Under the pieces are notes generated by a model. The model saw nothing but the letters and a program-made list of their open reading frames with translations. It was not told where the DNA came from and searched no databases. From the NCBI GenBank assembly GCA_024449915.1, contig JAMZAV010000297.1, forward strand, positions 372,001 to 436,000: a stretch of DNA of 64,000 bases, written 5' to 3'. Both the position numbers and the translations under genes were made by a program. Below, one piece after another: positions 35,141 through 46,264 of this stretch; positions within the stretch are counted from its first letter, which is position 1, and every line of letters begins with the position of its first letter. The DNA comes from Sweltsa coloradensis. Lineage: Eukaryota > Arthropoda > Insecta > Plecoptera > Chloroperlidae.

Positions 35141-35545
35141 CCGACGGTAGACCGGTGTAGCAGGGACCAGATACCCCCGGGATGGGATACCCCCCGGTAC
35201 CCCAGCTCTAGGGATGGGATACCCCCCCGGTATCCTAGCCCTAGGGCTGGAGTACCCCACGCAGGGCTAGGATACCCCCCACGATATAACGTGTTAAAAG
35301 ACGAAAGGGGGTACTTGGTCCCTAGGGCTGGAATACCCCCCACGATATAACGTGTATAAGACGAAAGGGGGTACTTGGTCCCTAGGGATGGGATACCCCA
35401 CGACATAACGAGTATTTAGACGAAAGAGGGTACCCCCCACGAAGGGATGGGATACCCCTACGATATAACGTGTATAAAGACAAAAGGGGGTACTTGGTCC
35501 CTAGGGATGGAATACCCCCCACGATATAACGTGTATAATGACTAG
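35141..35545 (+). repeat. 60-bp satellite-like array, copy 1
   Basis: The unit, about 60 bp, reads CTAGGGATGGGATACCCCCC, ACGATATAACGTGTATAAGA, CGAAAGGGGGTACTTGGTCC. About four full units follow a leader of shortened GGGATACCCCCCGGTA repeats. Within each unit, CACGATATAACGTG is close to a palindrome and CCTAGGG recurs at the junction. An oppositely oriented array lies at 38515-38957. Confidence 0.9.
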
Positions 35546-35904
35546 ATAATATCAATGTTTAAATCAATGTGAACGCACAGACGCGCAGGTTAATTTTTTT
35601 ATCGTAAGATAAACGGTTTGTGGGGAATTTCCCGAATTGAAATCCATGTTGAAGATTTCCCATTTATGTTATTATGTCTTGCAATGGATCTTTAAAGCTT
35701 TTTTGTTCCAACCGGTTGCGAATTTCAATATCAAAGTACTTTATTAACAGCCATGCAAATTTAGTAATGATATTGCCAACCATTCAGCAGAAATCATCAA
35801 CACCTGAGTGCGTTCATTTGAGTATTAAACCTTTTATTTATTTTGTTTAAATTTTATTTAATGTGAATTTCAATTGAATTATTTGCTTGGCATTTTTCTA
35901 GATT
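35546..35904. other. AT-rich DNA, no feature seen
   Basis: No repeat or coding signal supported. Confidence 0.4.
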
Positions 35905-37407
35905 TAATTTGAGCGAGCGTAGCGAGCGTCTCCTCTTGACTCTTATGGCTCGAATGTCTGTTTTTTCTGTTACTGCTTCGATACAGGTCGCACCGTTTCT
36001 CTGATCGACCTGAAATTTTGCACACATGTACATACCACCTAGGCGGGTTGTTGTATAGTTTTTGAACAAAATCCGATCGTCGGTTATAAAAAATAAAAAA
36101 TAAAAAAAAAATAAAAAAAAAATTTGTTTATTTGGATTAAGGACGCGTCAACCGTTAGGTCAAAATGCACCCCTCTAACCTAAGGGGGGGGGGGAATAGA
36201 GGCCCATGCTGGTCAGAACAAGCCACGGGTAAGGGGAGGAAAGGGGTTCTCACAAAATGTTCCGATCGTTATGAAATTTTGCAAGGTCAATAAGTACAAC
36301 ATTCTCTCCTATTTTACAAATTTTCAGCTAATCGGTCAAGACCTTAAGTAGTGTAGATAGAAATTAAATTGTAACAAAAGTAACGTTACCATGGCAACGA
36401 AAAGTCGCACGAGAATTCTGGGCACTATGCACTGCCACCTAGAAGTAATCAAAATACTATCGAGGAAACAGTGTATTATTTGTGAACAAAGAGTTAAAAT
36501 AGTTTTCCCAAATAAATGATGTCAAGGTCCTCTAGATGGCGGTGGATTTTATCCATTCTCTCCTATTTTACAAATTTTCAGCTAAATCGGTCAAGACTTT
36601 AAAGACTTATTAAGCGAGCGAAGCGAGCGTTTCCATTTGACTCTGCCGGAAAAATTAGTCCACTGGTTTTGTTTTGTTTTTTTTTTTTTGTTTGTTTTTT
36701 TGTTTGTTTTTTTTTTTTGTTGTATGTCTCGCGATAACGTTCGAACGGAGGCTCGGATCGAGTTGAAATTTTCACCATCCGCAAGCTTTGTTCTCGATTG
36801 AATGCCATTAGTTTTTGGCAAAATCGTTCAAAAAGTTAAAAAGTTACTTAAAGTTAATCGAAAGTTTTTTTTTCAAACTAACCGGCGACAAAATCTGAGA
36901 TAGCCAAATCATTTAGAATGTCCGTCCGGTCACGAATATGTTAATTTTAGTTTGATCCGATAAGTAGTGTAGATGGAAATTACATTATACAAAAGTAACG
37001 TTGCCATGGCAACGAAAAGACGCGCGAAGTTTCTAATGCACTGCCACCTAGAAGTAATCAAAATACTTTCGAGGAAGCAGTCTATTATTGTCACCAAAGA
37101 GTTTCAATATTTTTCCCAATGAGTCAAGGTCCTCTAGATGGCGGTGGATTTTAAAGTAAAGATTTAAACACGGGTTTACCCAAATACCTTGGCAATAATA
37201 AATAATACTGGAAACGCGAACGTCGTAAATATTTAAATTTAAAAAAATGTGCAATGTGGGTCTAGCTATAGCACGTGCTCGCTTATCAACGCGTCCAACT
37301 GAGCGTTTCCTAGTTGGTATGTAACATGGGAATGTCGTACTCGGGTCGTGTTGCACGTACCGGTGCTCGCTCAACAACGCGACGGGACTTTAGCATTTTT
37401 CTAGTTA
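35905..37407 (+). mobile_element. Tandem or nested pair of Helentron-like units, divergent subfamily
   Basis: Two heads (GAGCGAGCGTAGCGAGCGTC at about 35912 and AAGCGAGCGAAGCGAGCGTT at about 36613) are each followed by a T-rich tract and a GATCGA.(C/T)TGAAATTTT-type segment. Two internal copies of GTAACGTTACCATGGCAACG ... CACTGCCACCTAGAAGTAAT ... GTCCTCTAGATGGCGGTGGA lie at 36346-36552 and 36965-37155. Two tails end near 37314 (GAGCGTTTCCTAGT) and 37407 (TAGCATTTTTCTAGT). Head and CTAGT tail layout matches the HINE copies, but the interior differs, so I place it in a related subfamily. Confidence 0.5.
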
Positions 37408-37604
37408 TTTAAATTCATGGCCTTGATATTGCAATGGAATTAATTTTCGAATTTTGTTGTTTTATTTCCATTTTAGTGCTTCATTTTTCGTTTTTGTATT
37501 CTTAAAGAGTTGTAATATATCGTAACCTCTGGATTGTACGAATTTTCATACTGTTGGTTAACGAGGTTTTACAACTAGTTATTAACCTCCCCAAATAAAA
37601 TTTT

Positions 37605-38513
37605 AATAAAGAAGTAATAATTGCTATGGTATTACTAACTAACAATAGAATGTAACACATTTCGTGGCCCAAAGACTTGCTTTTTGTACCGCATTGTAGG
37701 TGATTATTGCCAAGTCTCTATAGTTACTTGTTGATTGTGGTACTATTATCCCCTACACCACTGGAAATTTAAAAAAAAAAAAAAAAATCTTCATTTTGTC
37801 ACTTTTCTATTCATTTAAGACACATGTATATACAAATAATATATTTTAACTATTTTTTTTGTATGCTCGGGTTCTCAATATGCTTGTAATATAACTAAAA
37901 ACTACAAAGTTGTTGTCAAACTTTACTAGCAGTATCTCAGGATACACTTTTTGAGACCATTTATTTATCTTGGATCTAGATTTGATAATACTAAATATTA
38001 AGATAGAGACTCGATGTTTTGTTTTTTTAATTTAAGAGAGAGTGGTCATTATGAAATAGAGAGTAGTATTTTTTTAACTTAAAATTTAATTTTCTTTAAT
38101 GAATTTTCTATTTCAAAAATATTTGAAGAAAAGCGTAGATATCAATTAAAACAAAACTAAAAAATTTCAAAATCCCCATTCAAAAACAAAATCACAAAAA
38201 TACTCTGCACTACATCATCACACACGAATTACGAACAAAACAAAACCAACATCAACTCTCTATGACAAAATTTAGTATTGAAGGCCTTCATCGCCAGTCC
38301 CCTATTGTTGCAACAGTAAAAAAACAAACAACAATGACATTTGAGTAAAAAAATGAAATAAAATCATTTAATTAGACGAGGACGAAACATAAAACAATAA
38401 CAAACTGATACAAATGTAATTGGATAGATTTTGTGCTAGGGGATACAAGTAGGCCCTAACAATTAAATACCTGTAAAAGGCTTATATTAAAACCTTTATT
38501 TCTATGCCTCCCA
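37605..38513 (-). mobile_element. HINE copy interrupted by a second insertion
   Basis: 37605-37746 (ATTGCTATGGTATTACTAAC, CCGCATTGTAGGTGATTATT, AGTCTCTATAGTTACTTG) matches the reverse complement of 59265-59400. Homology resumes at about 38465 with GGCTTATATTAAAACCTTTA TTTCTAT, which follows directly in other copies. Between them lies an unrelated insert (37747-38445). The satellite array at 38515 cuts it off on the right. Confidence 0.5.
37747..38445. mobile_element. Insertion with short inverted ends inside a HINE copy
   Basis: TATCCCCTACACCAC at the left and GTGCTAGGGGATA at the right are imperfect inverted ends. The 699 bp interior is AT-rich and without a gene. It sits exactly where homology of the surrounding HINE breaks, which supports it being an insertion, though no clear target-site duplication is seen. 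Confidence 0.4.
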
Positions 38514-38514
38514 G

Positions 38515-38957
38515 CCCTAGGGCCCAAGTAACCCATTTCGTCGTTTTACACGTTTATCGTGGGGGATTCATCCCTAGGTACCAAGTACCCCCTTTTGTCT
38601 TAATACACGATATATCGTGTGGGGTATTCCATCCCTAGGGACCAAGTACCCCCTTTCGTCTTATTACACGTTATATCGTGGGGGGTATCCTAGCCCTAGG
38701 GACCAAGTACCCCCTTTCGTCTTATTACACGTTATATCGTGAGGGGTATCCCATCCCTAGGGACCAAGTACCCCCTTTTGTCTTAATACACGTTATATCG
38801 TGAGGGGTATCCTAGCCCTACGTGGGGTACTCCAGCCCTAGGGCTAGGATACCGGGGGGGTATCCCATCCCTAGAGTTGGGATACCGGGGGTATCCTATC
38901 CCTAGAGCTGGGATACCGGGGGGTATTCCATCCCGGGGGTATCCAATCCCTGCTACA
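38515..38957 (-). repeat. 60-bp satellite-like array, inverted copy 2
   Basis: Reverse-complement units (CCCTAGGGACCAAGTACCCC, CTTTCGTCTTATTACACGTT, ATATCGTGGGGGGTATCC) are repeated about five times, followed by the same irregular CCGGGGGGTATCCCATCC leader as at 35160-35280. Unit order, leader and the TGTAGCAGGG edge are all conserved, so the two arrays are inverted duplicates and not independent satellites. Confidence 0.9.
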
Positions 38958-39170
38958 CCGGCACCTCCACCAAAATCTTATTAAAAATTTGGTTGGAGTA
39001 AACACGTTTGTTTTTACAAATAAAATATATCAATTTCAAACATGCACGATTATTTAATATAAAAATATATATTTGGATTACCAAGCAGTAAAATTCAACA
39101 TACCCAATTAAGCTATTGTTAATAACATTTAATTTGCTTCAAAATAATACTAGACAAAGCCGTGTTACAC
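38950..39170 (+). repeat. Direct repeat block A, copy 2
   Basis: Begins CACCGGCACCTCCACCAAAA and matches 34800-35040 through TACCAAGCAGTAAAATTCAA CATACCCAATTAAGCTAT and GCTTCAAAATAATACTAGAC. Here it abuts the inverted array directly. Confidence 0.6.
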
Positions 39171-39179
39171 TGGAATGAA

Positions 39180-40004
39180 TGTAAAGTATGTTTGTGACGC
39201 GGGCGCCAGACAACCTACAATATTATTTCGCGGTACCCCCACACAAGTGCAATATATAATGTGCCCACACTAAGGCCCCAGTTGTCATTGTTTACACTTC
39301 TACCACTTCTTTCTAGAAGTACAAGAAGGTTCTGAGTTCTGGCAAACGACAGGGCGTACAAATAAATGCCTCGATAACAGGTTGCAAGCCTCCACTAAAG
39401 AGCATGTAGCAAAGATTTAACAATTATTTGGATACATTTTGTTTACGCCAAAGCAGAACCTACTTAACGATGAGAAATCTTAATCTTATTTTTATATTTT
39501 AAATTTTAATGACTTTCATATGCCAAACACATACGCATGTCGTTTAAATCGGTAAATGTCAGTATTCTTTAATTAATTCTTTTCTTTTAAATTCTTTGTA
39601 TGGAATAAAATTATATTGGTGTTGATACGTATTATAACGTTTTGGTTTCTTACGAGTTTTAATGTGTATATATAATATTTTATCCATTTTCACATAAAAT
39701 CGAGTGATCTGTGAGCACAGCGTAAAAACAAATTTATAACATTGTTTCAAAAATAAAAATGTTAATAATGTTAGTAATTATTTTACCAGGCAACATAAAT
39801 GTATACAAATAAGTTTTTTAATCAAAATGCTAATTCTAAGCAGAACAATTTTAGCATATTAATTTTCAGATATATTTTAACACTCCAATCATTATTTTCA
39901 TCTTCAAAACCAATCCTTGATGTCCTTGCTTATTGTTGTAAATAATTGTTAGTCAGTTGTATTCATGCAGCTTCACAATGGTATCGCTGTTATTGCTGTG
40001 GACT
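39180..40004. other. AT-rich DNA, no supported gene
   Basis: No recurrent sequence or coding signal; one 63-codon AT-rich minus frame (39559-39750) is ignored. Confidence 0.45.
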
Positions 40005-40268
40005 CTAGTGTTTGCCTAAAATAATAAGCAAACGGAAGTGGCTGCCTGGCTGGTACTGAGCGTCGTAAACACCTCCCTGCTGGCTCCAATCTTCTCTTTG
40101 AGTGTGATAGCAGAGCTTGTTCTGTGGCCAGGCAGGACACATCCGAGAGGCTAACTTGTAACCCCAGGGGGCCCATCTGACCCCACCTCGCCTCGTCATC
40201 TGGATGAGGGGCTGACGATTCTGTTGGATTATTTGGTTACCACCACCTTGAGATCGAGATCTTCTCAT
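40005..40268 (-). CDS. Candidate exon, Gly/Gln/Arg-rich peptide, unidentified
   Basis: An 87-codon minus-strand frame in an island clearly richer in GC than its surroundings (about 39990-40270). The peptide begins MRRSRSQGGGNQIIQQNRQP, continues with Trp- and Gly-rich text (RWAPWGYKLASRMCPAWPQN), then SQQGGVYDAQYQPG. This is a mix of Gly, Gln, Tyr and Trp unlike AT-driven chance frames. The ATG at the start could be a true initiator, or the exon could begin after an AG at about 40252 (CGATCTCAAG). The frame stops at TAG in KH-stop. Other frames of the same island are also open (39973-40176), which weakens the case. No domain recognised; no partner exon found nearby. Confidence 0.28.
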   Translation of the reverse strand: MRRSRSQGGGNQIIQQNRQPLIQMTRRGGVRWAPWGYKLASRMCPAWPQNKLCYHTQREDWSQQGGVYDAQYQPGSHFRLLIILGKH

Positions 40269-40689
40269 TGGATTAGATGGCGTTCACTACGCGATTAACC
40301 ACCAAGATACGATAAATTTTTCTCTCACTATTTATTCCACACCCTACACTGACCTCTATGCCATTGCATTTATTTCCTAGTACATAATAATGTTCTCTTA
40401 CATTGAATTTACTATACGTTACCACACTCTGATCCCATAGTTTGACCTTTGTAACCTGGAAGCCGACGATGCACATCCTGTTTTCCTTAGAAATGTCTGG
40501 AACTTATCTCAAATTAATAAACATTGTTTATATTAAGTTTTCACCTTCGATTTCTAAGTTAAGCATTACGTCTTCAAACTGTGCAATTATTGTTCAATGA
40601 TATCTGAACTTGAGTACATTTTCCCCATTACTTACAGTATTTCAGCTATATCCACGTTGTGTACTTTATGAATGAAACTTTTATCCCGG
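40269..40689. other. Unique DNA, no supported gene
   Basis: The 67-codon minus frame 40273-40476 lies directly upstream (in the minus sense) of the candidate exon but is closed off by stops before it. No signal assigned. Confidence 0.35.
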
Positions 40690-41250
40690 ACCTAACGTAG
40701 GTCTTTCCCCATTACTTGATCTCATCTGACCTTGAACTACATCTACGATCCTAAACCCTTCCACATTATTTAATCTTGAACTACATCTAATATCCTAGCT
40801 AGGCCCTTCCGCATAACTTGACATTATCTTACCTTGAACCATATCTACGGTTTTAGGCCCTTCCACATTAATTGACCTTAATTTACCCTAAACCACTTCT
40901 AAGATCCTTTGCCCTTCCACATTACCTTCCCTGATCTTGAACTTCATCCATGTTCCTAGTACCTTCCGCATAACTTACCTTTCCTTACCTTGAACCACAT
41001 CTACGATCCTTTTCCTTTCCCCTATCCTTGACCTTCTCTAGCCTTGTACAACCTCTAACTTTCGATGTCCCTTCTACATCCCCCTCATGTTACCTTGAAC
41101 AACCTCTACGTCGCCACGTACCTACCCCTCCTTTCCTTGACCTTCTCTAGCCTTGTACAACCTCTAACTTTCAATGTCCCTTCTACACTCCCCCCCTCCT
41201 GTAACCTTGAACAACCTCTACGTCGCCACGTATCTTCCCCATTACTTGAC
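40690..41250. repeat. Decayed 60-bp tandem repeats with a recent 107-bp duplication
   Basis: The phrase TTGAAC(C/T)ACATCTACGATC CT followed by CCTTCCACATTACTTGAC recurs about every 55-65 bp, with heavy divergence, across 40690-41030. From 41027 a 107-bp segment (CCTTGACCTTCTCTAGCCTT ... TACGTCGCCACGTA) is repeated nearly exactly at 41134. The strand is pyrimidine-rich throughout. Confidence 0.7.
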
Positions 41251-42167
41251 TGCCCTGTGGAGACCACGAGTTACAACTATCTAGCCGCCCTCTCGCACCG
41301 TCTTAGTTAGTTTAGTTTAGTCTCTCCCTAAACACTTCGGCCGTTTACTCACGACTTATTTGGGTGCTCTACGAGGCATCCGATACACATTCAAGATAAT
41401 ACGGCCATTCAAGAGGGGCGGGGACAGGTGGGTTGTGTTGAGGTTTGTTAAACTAGCACACTCGAGCGGTGTTGTATTAAGTTCAAAGTTTAGGGTGGAT
41501 CTTGTAACAAAACAGCTAATTTATGTATGACGTTAATCGTGTGGGGATTTGTCAGTCGCCTTCTATCTAGTGTCAATACAAAGTGTTTTCCGGTGACACA
41601 TCGAGTTCAAGATTAAAGTTTTGCATGTTTTTTTTTAAACTCGATGATAGACTCCATTGGAATGCAAGGATCGCAAGAATGTATACGATTGCGTTATCAA
41701 CAAAATCACAGAAATTGAGAAAACCATTTTAAAGATTAGAGATATATAAGACTATTTAGGATAGTTAAATTTAAAAAGTTGAAAACGATACACTAATAAA
41801 TAGTAACTTGATGAAATGCCTTGCGTTGTAGTTGTTGGTAATGTTGTGGTTGTGTTGTCGTGTTTACCATATACGTTTTGTGAATTCATATCAACACAAA
41901 GTGGTCAGTATTTAAAGCTTCTTGTAATTGTGGGAATAGCGACAGATTTTTAAATGCATATTGTTTCCAAGATAGCGGATTGGTGTGATTTAGTATTAAA
42001 CAGTGTTTACCTTTTAAAATATATATATTTAATGCTAACCCCTGTCAACATGATTTACAATGAATATAACCCTCAAAATCCTTGAAATAATAGCCTAAAT
42101 GATGATATTTGTAAAGCAAGTTAAAGGTATACTAGAAAATAATTTATAGAGTACAAAATAATTCACT
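41251..42167. other. Unique DNA, no supported gene
   Basis: A GC-richer patch at 41260-41470 and AT-rich DNA beyond. Nothing recognisable. Confidence 0.4.
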
Positions 42168-42450
42168 CAACCGACAGTAGAGGCACATTCGTAAAGCGTG
42201 TATCGATTCGTTTTGTCACGGCATCGAATCCCACCACCGGCAATCCTGACGGAAAAATTTTCTGAAGATTTTGTCGGTCGATTTGGTGAATGCTGTGATT
42301 GAGTCCTCTTCATCAGCCCTCGGTCATTCTTTTACCAGTCCCCCTCCTATCCAAATTACCTAGTTTGTCACCAGAAGAGGGTCACACCGGATAAATCTCA
42401 TGCGTACCTACAGCGAGCATCCCTACGAAAAAGTTATTTTTATATCTCAC
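42168..42450 (+). mobile_element. tRNA-derived SINE-like element, copy 2
   Basis: Head CAACCGACAGTAGAGGCAC, AAAGCGTGTATCGATTCG, then TTGTCACGGCATCGAATCCC with ACCACCGGCA. Body and tail are shared with 24826-25062 (CACACCGGAT, TACAGCGAGCATCCCTACGA, TTATTTTTATAT). It is about 45 bp longer, with an extra CTCGGTCATTCTTTTACCAG segment. The A box is more damaged here than in copy 1. Confidence 0.55.
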
Positions 42451-43481
42451 AAAATGTCAGCATTTTCTAATCCTTCATCAAGGTAAGGTTTATGTGGAGA
42501 ATTAACGCATTGTAGAACTAATACCGTATGTGTATTGTGGATGAATGAGAAGTGCATAAATATATTTATTTGTAGACCAAAAAATCATCTTGGGTATAAT
42601 TTTAATTCTTATCAATTTTAACTTTTATTCTACCTGTTTAAATGGTTTTAATAAAGTTTTAATAACCCATATAAATCAGTATGGAGCAAATGTTCATCAG
42701 CTTTTTAGTCCTTGTAATACTATCATCACAACATAACAATCCAAATAAAAGAATACACGTATTTTATTTTGTTCCAGTTATGAATCATCATCTTCATCTC
42801 GATCATTGCAACAAACTCAGCCACTTACGACGACGCTTCTTACAAAATCTTTTTTATATTTACCGTATGCTTCCTTGAACGAGGGCTTTACTTCGCGTTT
42901 TAACGCCGAGAGCTCGGTTTTGTGGGAGCTAATCTTGGTCGAGCTTAACTAGGCGTCGGATAACATTGCACCACGATGCACGAGGGCTAGTCGAGATCTG
43001 GCTTGCAGACATGCTCATTACTTTTAATGGCAATATTAATTACGTGCGGGTACACAGAGGCAATATACAGTAAACTGCACTAAGCTTACATTCTAGGACA
43101 AAAATAAGATTGGCGTAGCTAAAAATCCCAACTCTCTACAGCTAAATAAATTTGCTGAGAAAATTACAGTTTCTTGGAAAAGCTGTGAGGATTTAAAAAA
43201 CAGATCGAGGATGTTTTTAAAAGAATTGTGAGATGAGGCTATCCAAAGAGATTGGTTAAATGCTTAAAGATAGCTTGAGTTTACAGACATAATAAACATA
43301 TACAAAATTGTATTTTTTTTTATATGTATCTAAAACAAGCCCGGATAAGCTAGTGACTAAAACAGGAGGCTATGATGCCTAATCATCATATTGGAGACAA
43401 AGAATACATAAATCTAGTGCACTTAAGTGCCATTTAGGTACACAGATATAAAACATTATAGTGCATATTGATATCTCTTTT
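42451..43481. other. Unique DNA, no supported gene
   Basis: A GC-richer patch at 42870-43020; otherwise AT-rich. The 65-codon frame 42681-42878 is not recognised. Confidence 0.4.
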
Positions 43482-43631
43482 GGTGGAGGGTTTTGGTGGG
43501 GTGGAAGGACCTTGTTTAAAGTGTTATATCAACAACAAAAAAAAACGCATGTCAATCGGAGGCCGTGCTTGGTTTTTATCGTGAGACGTGACACACGCAC
43601 AGACGGACGGACGGACGGACGGACGGACGGG
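43482..43631 (+). mobile_element. Dispersed repeat B ending in (ACGG)n, copy 1
   Basis: Starts TTGGTGGAGGG and ends with TGTCAATCGGAGGCCGTGCT, GGTTTTTATCGTGAGACGTG, ACACACGCACAGACGGACGG and a (GACG)n microsatellite. The block TCAATCGG ... TTTTTATCGTGAGACGTGAC.CACGCACAG recurs at 46079-46264, 61959-62040 and, inverted, 55301-55380. The terminal microsatellite probably grew from the element's own end. Confidence 0.6.
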
Positions 43632-43639
43632 GACGGGGA

Positions 43640-46077
43640 AAAGTGATGCATGAAGAGTACCTTCGTCCCCCATCAACGTTTTGTATATTTTTAATAAAGT
43701 ATACAAATATGACAAGTGAAATGAATTCGTTGGCATAGCTAGAATTGGATAAAACTTAATGAAATGGTAATTTTAATTAACTTAAATAATAAATAAGTCG
43801 TACTAATTGAAAAACAAATTAAATAATAGTTAAAAGTCTTCTAGTTTATGTGAAATCATCAATGGCTTCGTAAATTTACCCTAAATTAGAAAACACTATT
43901 TTGGAGCCTCAGTAACCACATTTTACGTGGTTTAAGACTACGCCAACAAAATTACAGCACAAAGTTACATGATACATTTCTCTTCTTATGTTCTAACCTT
44001 ATGTATTTTGCTACGAAGATGAATAATGTCTGTTTTAGAAGCCACACCACACTCACTTTCTGGTTATAACCAGTCATTGCAATCGTCCGGTCACCATATT
44101 AAAAACAATACAAATAAAAACAAGACTATAAAATGGAAACCATATAAATATACGAAGCTAATGGATAAAATACATGGGCAAACGTGGTTCGAAATGATTG
44201 AAAAACTGTTTTAAACCTAGAGAGATTAACAACGAAAAATTATTCACAGCGTAATCAAAAAGTGGCATCCAATCGACAGCTAATTCATTTGAAAACAAAT
44301 TTGCTAATGTGGACTTAATATTTTATTACATTATTATTATATCAAATGCTTGAAAACGTTAATTTTTCATTCACTCATTTAATATCTATACTTAATTAAA
44401 AACAAATAACGAGAATTTAACTTAAAATGATTAAATTTAAATCCCTTATCATGATTAAACCAAAACACGCACATGCTCTATTTTCATCGCCATCAACTGT
44501 ACATGATGATGGCTTTATAATCCTATCGCTTATTTGCGATCAAAAACAGTTTACTTTCGTGTGGAATATATTCCAGTATCGTAGTTGTTTTTCTAGGCAA
44601 TCTTCTGATATATCACCACCGCCACAAGTCATTTACCCGTCGTAATAGGGCCCCACTTCCAAAGCCCTTTAAACGACCCCCTCCCCTGATGATTTTACGA
44701 CGTCCAGGGCATTATGGGGCGTCGACCAAAATGGCTTTTAGAATTAGTTTTCAAGAAAGTTTTCTTTACGATCAAGCGTGGCTACTCCCGTAATTGCGTC
44801 CAGACCATTTCGGTCCGGTCTCTAAGCCCGTGGAGCCAGGTAGCCCGGTACGGAATGACCCGAGTCCGACCGTCAGCCACTCGACACGTGAACTCGACTG
44901 TTTTACGAATGAAAATGAAAGGGAAGTCAAGGATCAAAGGTCGTTGAGGGATTTAACACGGGAATGTATATCAGAAAATCTAGGAAAGAATCCAAGGTGA
45001 ACGACGTGGAATTCACCAAGATAGCGGTTGGACATAATATTATTTCAAATGTTCACAATATCGTCTATTAGGAAAAATAAGATTTTCACTTAGGCCTGAG
45101 GTTTCGTTTTTTGATAAAATCATAAGGAAATAAAAAAACATAATCTATCACATATATCTTTGCCAAGTGTAAATTTGTTTCAATCATTCTTAAATTAAAA
45201 CTAAAATTAACAAAAAAACATTAATTTCATGCCCTGTTGCTTTTATTACTTTCGTAAGGTTTTTCTCTGAATTTGGTATGGATTTTTCAATTATCATTTT
45301 ATTGTAAAAGTAAGTTTTGGTAACTAGGAAGTGTATAACAATTAAATATTGTATAATAATAATCTCCATAGTTGGTCAATTCAAAATTTCGTCAACCTAT
45401 GTTTTTTTAAGTGGAATGAAAATCAGATATCAATTTTAAGAAGCCAATGAGATATTATAATAACACTATTGGTTTCAAATGTGTATTACAATAATACAAA
45501 AATTGGTACGTAATGTATTTTTTTTACGTAAACGATATCTGTAATTCTGTTTCAATAATAATTTGCTATGCTAGGATTAAACACCCCCCAATAATTAAAC
45601 TCACCTGTCTATTAGAGAAACACCCTCCATGGCTAAACTTCTTTCAAACTAATGACCTGTTTTGGGGCCGGGCAGGACGTCGTATCGTCCACTCGCAGAC
45701 TCCACCCCTGCTTGGCCTGGTCAATTATTTAGAATCAAATCAAGGGAAAAGCGGCTCTCGACTCTCAGCGTGAGAGAGGGACAGAGAAAACCAACCGAGC
45801 AAACTGCATTGGTTTATATTACCAAGTTATTATTTATTTGTGTAATCAAAATTGCAGACGCTGTCTCTTAGTATGAGAATCTATCTTGTAAGGGATGTTA
45901 TTGTATGGCAAGTAAGTACTCAAAGGAGCTAACACTATTGTAGTGATATAGCAATACTACTGTTCACTTGCATACAAGTATAATAGTAGTTGAAAAAGCA
46001 CGCGTACGAGAGAACCCAAAAGGGGAGAGAAGCTTACCATTATTTTAAAACTGTTGTTCACAAAATTAATTTCTACT
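43640..46077. other. Mostly AT-rich DNA with two GC-richer patches, no supported gene
   Basis: GC-richer patches lie at 44640-45000 and 45650-45790. Overlapping plus frames 44714-44947 and 44794-45000 cover the first, and 45513-45773 and 45662-45871 the second. Two overlapping frames in each patch indicate composition effects rather than coding. Nothing is recognised. Confidence 0.4.
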
Positions 46078-46078
46078 T

Positions 46079-46264
46079 GATGGAGGTGCCGAGTTTATAT
46101 ATTTTTTTAATTTTCTGCTGGGAGGAAGAACACTATAAGCATTCTTAATTATCCTTGCTGAAACTTTAAAGGCAATGTCAACAAAAATCGAATGCCAATC
46201 GGGAGGACTTCTTTGGTTTTTTATGTGAGACGTGATACACCCACAGGCCGACGGACAGACAGAA
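46079..46264 (+). mobile_element. Dispersed repeat B, copy 2
   Basis: Starts GATGGAGGTGCCGAG (the 17-bp motif inverted) and ends GCCAATCGGGAGGACTTCTT, GGTTTTTTATGTGAGACGTG, ATACACCCACAG then GACGGACAGAC. It shares both ends with copy 1, so the GGTGGAGGTGCCG motif may be the start of this element. Confidence 0.55.

Noticed and set aside
35074..35406. 110-codon Gly/Tyr/Pro-rich frame over the 60-bp array
   Set aside because: The array unit is near 60 bp, a multiple of three, so a repetitive frame stays open; the plus strand is open too.
35141..38957. CRISPR-like array
   Set aside because: Units are contiguous without unique spacers, the host is eukaryotic, and no cas genes are present.
44640..45000. 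GC-richer patch as a coding exon
   Set aside because: Two overlapping frames are equally open and neither reads as a known protein.
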